Below are positions 57,281-64,000 of a DNA stretch of 64,000 nt, in pieces. Source of the DNA: Aplidium turbinatum (lineage: Eukaryota; Chordata; Ascidiacea; Aplousobranchia; Polyclinidae); contig OU964925.1 of the NCBI GenBank assembly GCA_918807975.1, positions 28,617,608-28,681,607 of the forward strand, given 5' to 3'. The position numbers were made by a program, and so were the translations under genes. Positions within the stretch are counted from its first letter, which is position 1; every line of letters starts with the position of its first letter. The notes below the pieces were generated by a model. The model ran no database searches. It had not been told where the DNA came from and saw only the letters and a list, made by a program, of their open reading frames with translations.

Positions 57281-57679
57281 GGTAGCCACTTTAACAAGTA
57301 GAAATTCTGCCACTGAAATTGATCAGAATGAAACCGCCAACCAATCAGAACATGTTATAAGAGGCTACCGTCCAATTGTGACCTTTCTAGCAATCAGCCA
57401 GAGAGTTAATGCTTGTTTTGAACTTTATTTGGTAATTACAGAAGAAAAAAGAGCAATAGCAGTGGTCAGTGGTGGGAATCGAACCCGCGTCAATGAAATA
57501 ACTACTTTCTAGCCCTAACCCCTAAGCCAATCAGCTGACAGAAAATCCATCACTTGATTTGCTTTGTATCATCTTCTTTTCGCTCTTTTTCACGTCATAG
57601 AAAACGTAGCTTATGATTGGTTGGCGGTGCATTCTAGTCAATTGCAGTGGCAGAATTTTTCTTTGTTAAAGTGGCTACC
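57281..57679. mobile_element. Mutator-like non-autonomous element (copy 2) with internal Pol III promoter
   Basis: The ends GGTAGCCACTTTAACAAG and TTGTTAAAGTGGCTACC are flanked by GTCTGTTAA on both sides (57272-57280 and 57680-57688). The minus-strand A box (57519-57529) and B box (57475-57485) match copy 1, which shows the tRNA-like part belongs to the element and not to a chance insertion. Confidence 0.9.
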
Positions 57680-58079
57680 GTCTGTTAAATGAGCCAATAA
57701 TTTGTTAAATCGCGCAAATTAACGCAAAGATACGTCTTATGCATACCAACGCGTGTGAGTAAACTGCAGACTACTTCGCCCAGTAGGCCTACGCTATTGA
57801 TTAGAACTTACCGTAGATTTAAGAGTAGGCTACTCAAAACAAGTATAGGCTCAATGTCCATGCGATGTTTAATAATATATGCCAACAAAATCTGAAAAAG
57901 TAGGCTGTGTTCAGATTAGCCTAATGTGGTAGGTCGTGTGAAGAAGAAATAAAGCATTACTTTCTATCTTTGCGCTTAAATTGGAGGATTTTTTTCTAAA
58001 GTCAATGTATCACTTAAAACTTCATATATTTAAATACTATTTGTAAAATTTTCACACTCAGGTTCACTTTCGATACTTT

Positions 58080-58138
58080 TGGAGTCATGGGCTTGATATT
58101 GAAAGGGTCCGTCGCAACCCAAAGATTGAGAAGCACTG
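58080..58138 (+). mobile_element. hAT right-end fragment
   Basis: GGGTCCGTCGCAACCCAAAG followed by ATTGAGAAGCACTG is a typical hAT terminus. The left end is not found. Confidence 0.5.
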
Positions 58139-59323
58139 AACTTATGGCGTGTGCATCGACGACTTTGAAGCTGTGCTTGTGGAGCTGGTCTTCGGCTATC
58201 GTGACATTTCGCTATAGCGACATTTGTTCGAAGGTCCTTCAGGTGTCACTATATAGGTGATTTCTGCTGTACCATGTAGCTAAACCCACGAGCATGTGGC
58301 TTTCTCTGGCGAACCATCTTGCTGCGGAACAACTGACCAAACGAACATAGCTCGTGTCTCACTTAAAGAGCATATTTAGTATATTCCACTGGAGGAGAGC
58401 GCTGTGAGGTTTAGCGTTTTAGAATACGCGTAGTTTTTACTTAACCTACTTTTGGTTGGCCCACCAGACTGACAGTGCAAATTTGAAAATTACTATTTCA
58501 ACTATTGAATTAAATTTAAAATTTTCCGCAGACCATCAACGAGCAGTTTCACTTAGTCTTATTGCAGCTGTAGATCTCAAAAACATAGACGTATTTTGAA
58601 AAATGTTGTAATTGCTATACTGAACGATTAAAATAGACACCACAGAAAGCAAGCTTGCTATTACAAGAAACAACCACATTCAAATAACGCTGATAAGTAA
58701 CATCACAGAATGTTTAAAACAAATATTGCTACACGTTTCATAAGCAAAAGTAGTCTAGTTTTCACAACAATTCAGCCAAAGACCAATTAGCCTACGTGTT
58801 TGACCAAACGATGTGAGTTTGACAATTCGTCGCAGGGGTGACTCGATGACAATTTCAGAGATGTCTTGTAGTTTGTAGATTAGCTTTGATTTCTAACTAG
58901 AACAACACTAAAATAGCCAACGTTGTTTGCATTAAATTGAAAAATTCCGCTTTAAAATAGAAAATGAACAACAACATAATATAATCTATGTGCTAGGCAC
59001 AGTCGCTAAGTGTGACAAAAAAAAGGTAAAAAAAACTTTATGTTTTGGAGTAGGCGACCGCTGTATCACCTCAGTTTGGATCTGCACCTGATTCCTTGTT
59101 GAAATGATGAACTCCGATTGCCAATGTGGAGCCCATTGAAAAGGTGCGGTTTGCACAGTTTACAACATAAAAAAAATATTTGTAAAAAATTGTGGCAAAT
59201 TTGCGTCTGTAAGTAGAAAATGAGCGCATTTTATGCTCATGCTGACTTTTCACCATACAAATCAATGGTGGTGATTATGCAGCTGGTGGTGAAATAATAC
59301 ACGAAGCAGATAAAGCAATATAT

Positions 59324-59410
59324 ACCAGACAGCAAATCAACTGTTTTGTTTACATTGATTTAACATCTGTAGACGTTGAATCAAGCTGATTTGCTGGATT
59401 TGCTGTCTGG
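59324..59410. repeat. palindromic MITE
   Basis: CCAGACAGCAAATCAACTG left, GATTTGCTGTCTGGG right, core ATTGATTTAACATCTGTAG with an imperfect right arm. 87 bp. Confidence 0.8.
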
Positions 59411-61274
59411 GTAATTATGATACCACAGTAACGACATACAGCGGCCAATCAACACTACATTGGGGTTAGAGCATTGTACACAGCACCGACAGAGGAATCA
59501 ACGAGGGAATACCAGTGTTGCCATTATAATTGTAATCTCTTTCGTCATCACTACAATTTTAAACTCTTGTTTTGAGAGAGCGGAGTGTTTTTTTGTAAGA
59601 TCCTAGATAGACAAGGGAACAAGTTACGCTGAAACCCATTCAAATGAAGACTGGGTCTATCACGTGGTATTGAAATGCTGGGCGCAAGTTATCAGAGAAA
59701 GTTGTGAACCCCAGCGTTGGCAGGGGTCAAAGAACTGGAAATTTTGGAAGGACCCAAGATGCAACAAAAACGCCGCTTTCTTATTTCCCTGACGTGGTTG
59801 TTTTATGGAACTCATACACAAAACAACGTAATTGTAAGAAGCCGTGCCAGCGGGACCGGCAACATCGCACATCGTAAATAACTCACTTTAATGAAAAGGC
59901 AACCTCAAATTATATCGAATAAACGTGACTTACAAAGCATAGTGTCCCAAAAAAATGATGCAGACAGAAATGCTTTAACTGATCATAATAACACAGATGC
60001 AAACAGAAGATTTTCGTATTTTCAATTTCTTTCTCACATTCATAATACATTGAAATGTCACTTTAAAGAAAGAATAATGTTTTGACAACGTTACAGGAGC
60101 AACTGCAAGTAATAATTTCGTCATTTGACTAACTATTTTGAAAAGGCGATTTAATGATCGATAAAGCAGCCAGCACCGTTTCTCTCTTCAGAATAAAGCA
60201 TCAAAAACGTCTCAAAAATAGTTTCATGCTTGCCATACCCCCTTCCGCCTGGAACTGGAATCGAACCATAAACCATAGTTAAATGTAAAAAAGCCAAAAC
60301 CTTGTTGGTACATTGAATATATGCAAGTTTATGCGGCATCACAATGATCAATTGTTACAAATAAGTTACACACAAGCAACGTACTGTGTACACCACCAGG
60401 TGTTGCCCACCGCGAAACATACCAAGAACGCAGCAGAGGATGCAGGTGAAGTTTTGAAGAAACGAGTAGAATATTTATTTTTAAAGCTTAAAGTCGGTTA
60501 ACAAAAACCTCTTATTTATTTGTAAGGTTTTATTAAAATTTATAATCACGTTTTACTAGATTTTTTTTCATATGTAGATGTTTTCAACTTTGGTCATTAA
60601 AGGTGATTTAAAATTGAGTATCGGGATTCTTTGGCTTACACTTAGGTAAAAAAAAAAGCGGAGACCCCATTAGAACCGTGCACCGATTGCTCATTTTACC
60701 TTTCTTCGCCTTGTAGTGATAAATCTCTACTTATACTATTGAACAGGATTCTGTTACAGATTAGATGCTATCCTTAATTAAATCTCAAGAAAACCTAAAA
60801 GGAATCCGTACAACTAAAATTATGATTAAATTAAAACCATAGTTCACATTTTACGTAGAAAAGTACTACAGCTTTTCAAACTACACAATATAAAAAATGC
60901 GAGTTTTCCTTTTTGATAAAGAAACAGAAAAAAATCGTTGGAAAAAATTTTTGCAGCAAAATGCGCTAAAACTGCTTACAGTTGAAACAAATACTTGGTG
61001 TATAATGAAACGAGTAGTGTAGAGAACGTATAAATAAAAAGTATCAAATCGCAACAAATATAATGTCTTATACGTGTGATAATAGTAGTTTTACATAAGT
61101 CATGGCTACAATGGATGTCAATATACCAAGGATATGTTTCCGTTGTGCTGGAACATGTTTACACACAAAATCAGAGCATTACAACGTACAGGAGTAACAG
61201 TGAGTAAGAAACGTGTTTTGGCAAAGATGTATTCACTGTGTAATATGCTGCTTGCATACAAGTAATCCTTATTA

Positions 61275-61340
61275 CAAACCCCTATTTTATATTGATTCAA
61301 CGTTAGATAACGTATAATAAATTCGGTATTGCTGTCCAAA
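61275..61340. repeat. palindromic MITE, drifted copy
   Basis: TATTGATTCAACGTTAGA followed by a degraded right arm and TATTGCTGTCC. About 280 bp past the AGTPBP1-like stop codon. Confidence 0.5.
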
Positions 61341-61500
61341 GTCATCACTTTCTATAAACATTAAACAATAAGCTGCATGCTGTGGGTCGCAGTTAGGAAT
61401 GTCCTGCACCTCATCCATGACACAGTGAACGGAAGCTGGGAATGGTTGAGCGAAATTATTGTGATCAACAGTGGAAGCCGCTGATAATGATTTAAGGAAT

Positions 61501-61506
61501 TTTATT
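61501..61506 (-). promoter_or_regulatory. candidate poly(A) signal for the AGTPBP1-like gene
   Basis: An AATAAA hexamer on the minus strand lies about 110 bases after the stop codon, a usual distance for a short 3' UTR. No transcript evidence is available. Confidence 0.35.
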
Positions 61507-61616
61507 TCGCTGTGAACGTGGATGCAAAAAGGAATACGAAAATCAGTGTCGGTGACATGTTAATCTAAAATTTGTTGCTTAACTCATACTGAGCAGCATT
61601 AGCCTTATTATTAGGA

Positions 61617-63595
61617 TCACTGTAAGGATTCGTTTTCAGCTCTTACTTCATCAGTTCCTTCCTTTGACTGTCTTCTCAAACGTCTTCTTGCCCGAGCTGT
61701 CTTGGCTTCTTGTTTACTTTTAGAACTGCTAGATGGCGCTGCGGAGTCATCCAACGAGAAGCGATGATGCCGACTGGCCTTCCTCACCACCAAACCGGAT
61801 TCAAATGGTCTCGGAGCAGTTCTCACCAAGTCCTCATCTTCAAAATCACAGTTAATCACTCTGCCAGACGCAGGTGACACTTTACCGGAAACGACCTCGA
61901 ATGGCATCATGTTGTCGAGGTTACCTGAGGTCAAAGTTGAATCCAAGTCAGCAAAGGAGTCTTCGAGGCTGAAAAACGAAGTGTCACTCAAGAGTGACGG
62001 TCGTTTTGAGTCACTCGTGGACGACATGCTTGGCTGATCAGCGTCATAACGCCAAAATGACATATCACTCCCGCTTGTGTTGTCATACGTCGGGTCACGT
62101 GATTTCAAGGAAGACTGGAAGGAAAACTTTCTGCTTGCAGTTACGTGGACGTCGTAAGCTTCGTCCAGGGCCCCCCAAAGATCATCGTCTGGGGTCAACT
62201 CGGCGTCAGAGTTCACCGGACATCCGGGACTCATCAGCGCGGCGCGGTCTTCGGCGGCAGGATGTGACGTGGTTGGCATATTTTCGTCGTCAGAATCCAA
62301 CACAGGCAGACTCCTCAATTTGTCCTTCGCCTTCAGATGCAGAAGAACTTCACAAAATTTCGAACCCATCGCCTCCATGTCGCTGGAAACAACAATAAAC
62401 TTCAAGCAGCTGCATCGACAATACAAAGCAGAGCTGATAACTTTCCCTGATCGCGCAACCAATTGAAAGAAGGAAGCAAATAGAGAACACAGCATGCTAC
62501 AAATGTAATGAAGTACAACTCCAAGGAGAATCTTAAAACAAAAGCAAATTAATTGTAAATGAAAGAAACAAATTCTAGTAAGAAATAGAATAGCTCTACC
62601 TGACTACCAGCAGTAGGCTAAGCAATACTCATTAGTACTACAAGTATTTCTACGTTTAATAAAAAATAAAGTAAAAAGCCGAAAATGAAGATACTAAACT
62701 CATGCTTAGCAAACGTTTTTAAAACAGTCTAGAAACCGTTTCTGAACATGAGCTTAATATCTTCATTTTGGCTTCATTTTTTGATAAGAGCAACAAGGCG
62801 TCCCAACTATCTTGCCTTTAAATATGTATTTTAATAAAACGGTTTAGCTTGCACGCTAAGTGAGTTTTCCAATAATCGCATTCCAACATTGAATTTCTTC
62901 CAAGATTGCTCTCACTCACCGTGTTCCGATCTGTTTGCCCCTGAGAGGCCCCTGGTCGCAGCCGCAGTAGGTGCTTTCCATGGTGTAGCTCCTGGCCACC
63001 CCTATCTCCTTCCAGACCACGACGCGAGCGGTGGATACTTTCGACTTCTCGACCACAAAGTTGCAGTTTTTGACAGAAAATGGCGACGCGAAATGCCCCA
63101 GCAACCTCGGCAAGCTCTGTGATGCAACAAACCAATTTGTAGAAATCTTGATCTTAAAACAATTGGAAAAATTTTATAAACTTAAAAATTGTGCTGCTAA
63201 CAACAAACAGTCACATTTTAACAGATGTTATAAATCAGTGCTCCAACAGGTTGACAATGTTAACCGGACTACACAGTTTGGTGTAGTCTGATACTACGTG
63301 CAGTATTTTACTTGATTCGGTAAATGATGAGTGAGGCAACCAACAAGGAACGCTTGATTGGTCTGTGGTTTGTCCCCGTGATAAAATATAACAACAAATA
63401 AAATATAAAAAATATATAACAACATTCATTTGTCAGGTCCAGTGGTTAGTAAACTCACCTTATACCCAGCATCGTCTGGCCCATCAGCGACTGAGTGACT
63501 TTCACCGGCTGCTATCGACTCCTTCTTAGAGCAGCCATATAGAAACACGTTCATTCTCCGCGAGTGTCCGTGGTAGTCGCAGTAGACCAAAGGAG
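61617..63595 (-). CDS. AGTPBP1: cytosolic carboxypeptidase CCP1/AGTPBP1-like, last three coding exons
   Basis: Coding exons are 63459-63595 (begins with the last two bases of a codon), 62920-63116 and 61617-62382 (ends in a stop). Phases agree and sites are GT-AG. Earlier exons lie beyond the right edge. Exon 1 here gives [20 protein letters not shown], the M14B HGHS segment with the third zinc-ligand histidine. Exon 2 gives [17 protein letters not shown], then SYTMEST, where the Glu is the family's catalytic position, then YCGCDQG and IGTR. Exon 3 opens with [13 protein letters not shown]. These match CCP1 (and its paralogue AGBL1) better than CCP5 or CCP6. The enzyme removes glutamates from polyglutamylated tubulin in the cytosol. 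The last exon adds about 240 residues rich in Ser, Asp and Glu, ending in a basic block [10 protein letters not shown] and an acidic tail; human CCP1 also ends in an acidic region. AGTPBP1 versus AGBL1 is not settled. Confidence 0.9.
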
Positions 63596-63642
63596 CTAAA
63601 ATCAAGTTCACAAGCTTGGCTTTCATATATTCTAAGTATTAT

Positions 63643-63870
63643 CTAGCAGCGGATACGGCATTGGCTTTCCAATAATCCAAACCTGGTTTGACAGCCAGCT
63701 TTAGCTGGTTGTTGATAAACACCGCTCATCTCAGAGTGTATTATTGAAATGAGGCCGAGAGCAAGAAACTGGCCATTCTACTCTGGTTGGTGCCGATGGC
63801 CTAAGGCCCTAGTGTGATGAGAACATCATCTTCTCATTTCTCAATGCTCAGAAACTGAGTATAGGACCAT
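63643..63870 (+). mobile_element. SINE family C in an AGTPBP1-like intron
   Basis: TAGCAGCGGATACGGCATTG and CTTTCCAATAATCCAAACC, CTGGTTGTTGATAAACACCG, AGAGCAAGAAACTGGCC, then ATCTTCTCATTTCTCAATGC. Oriented against the gene. Confidence 0.72.
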
Positions 63871-64000
63871 CGTTACTATTTTAACTAACAAATTTTTCTA
63901 TTTTCAAACAATCATTGCCATTGACTCAACGTGGTAAGAATTTGTTGGCTACACGCAGACTGGGAACAACTGGTGTAGTGGGAATTAAGCAGTGTGGTAC

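Larger units (their letters stand above)
57689..61500. other. intergenic between the SLC7A9 and AGTPBP1-like genes
   Basis: Holds a hAT end (58080-58138), a MITE (59324-59410) and a drifted MITE (61275-61340). The open frames of 60-80 codons have no motif or splice support. Confidence 0.4.

Overview
The window looks like nuclear DNA of an invertebrate animal, possibly a deuterostome such as a tunicate; this is inference from gene content and style. It is AT-rich, carries three intron-rich animal genes with GT-AG splice sites, and most of the rest is small non-autonomous DNA transposons, tRNA-derived SINEs and LINE tails. I saw no bacterial, CRISPR or endogenous-virus features.

All three protein genes lie on the minus strand. 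(1) 22665-39561 is a BCAS3/Rudhira orthologue: thirteen coding exons, all phase-consistent, cover about 594 residues from the start codon into the second half of the protein. Its 3' exons were not found and may lie beyond base 1. (2) 45658-53185 is a complete 10-exon SLC7 light-chain amino acid transporter of 491 residues, closest by motif to b(0,+)AT (SLC7A9). (3) 61617 to the right edge holds the last three coding exons of a cytosolic carboxypeptidase of the CCP1/AGTPBP1 type. The three genes have no obvious shared pathway: autophagy and cytoskeleton, amino acid uptake, and tubulin deglutamylation.

Regions: 1-22.6 kb holds no gene I can support and is a mosaic of palindromic MITEs, a Mutator-like element, hAT copies and several SINE families. 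22.7-39.6 kb is BCAS3, whose introns hold hAT, LINE, SINE and foldback insertions. 39.6-45.6 kb is intergenic, with SINEs, MITEs, a nested hAT-in-hAT and a decayed minisatellite. 45.7-53.2 kb is SLC7A9-like. 53.2-61.6 kb is intergenic and repeat-rich. 61.6-64 kb is the AGTPBP1-like 3' end.

The most unusual material is in the repeats. Two copies of a Mutator-like element have clean 9-bp target duplications and an antisense tRNA-like Pol III promoter. About a dozen copies of a nearly fully palindromic 60-90 bp MITE are scattered through the window. Two foldback elements have ends made of short tandem units around a TTAGGG-like core. A 1-kb inverted-repeat element is flanked by an 11-bp duplication.
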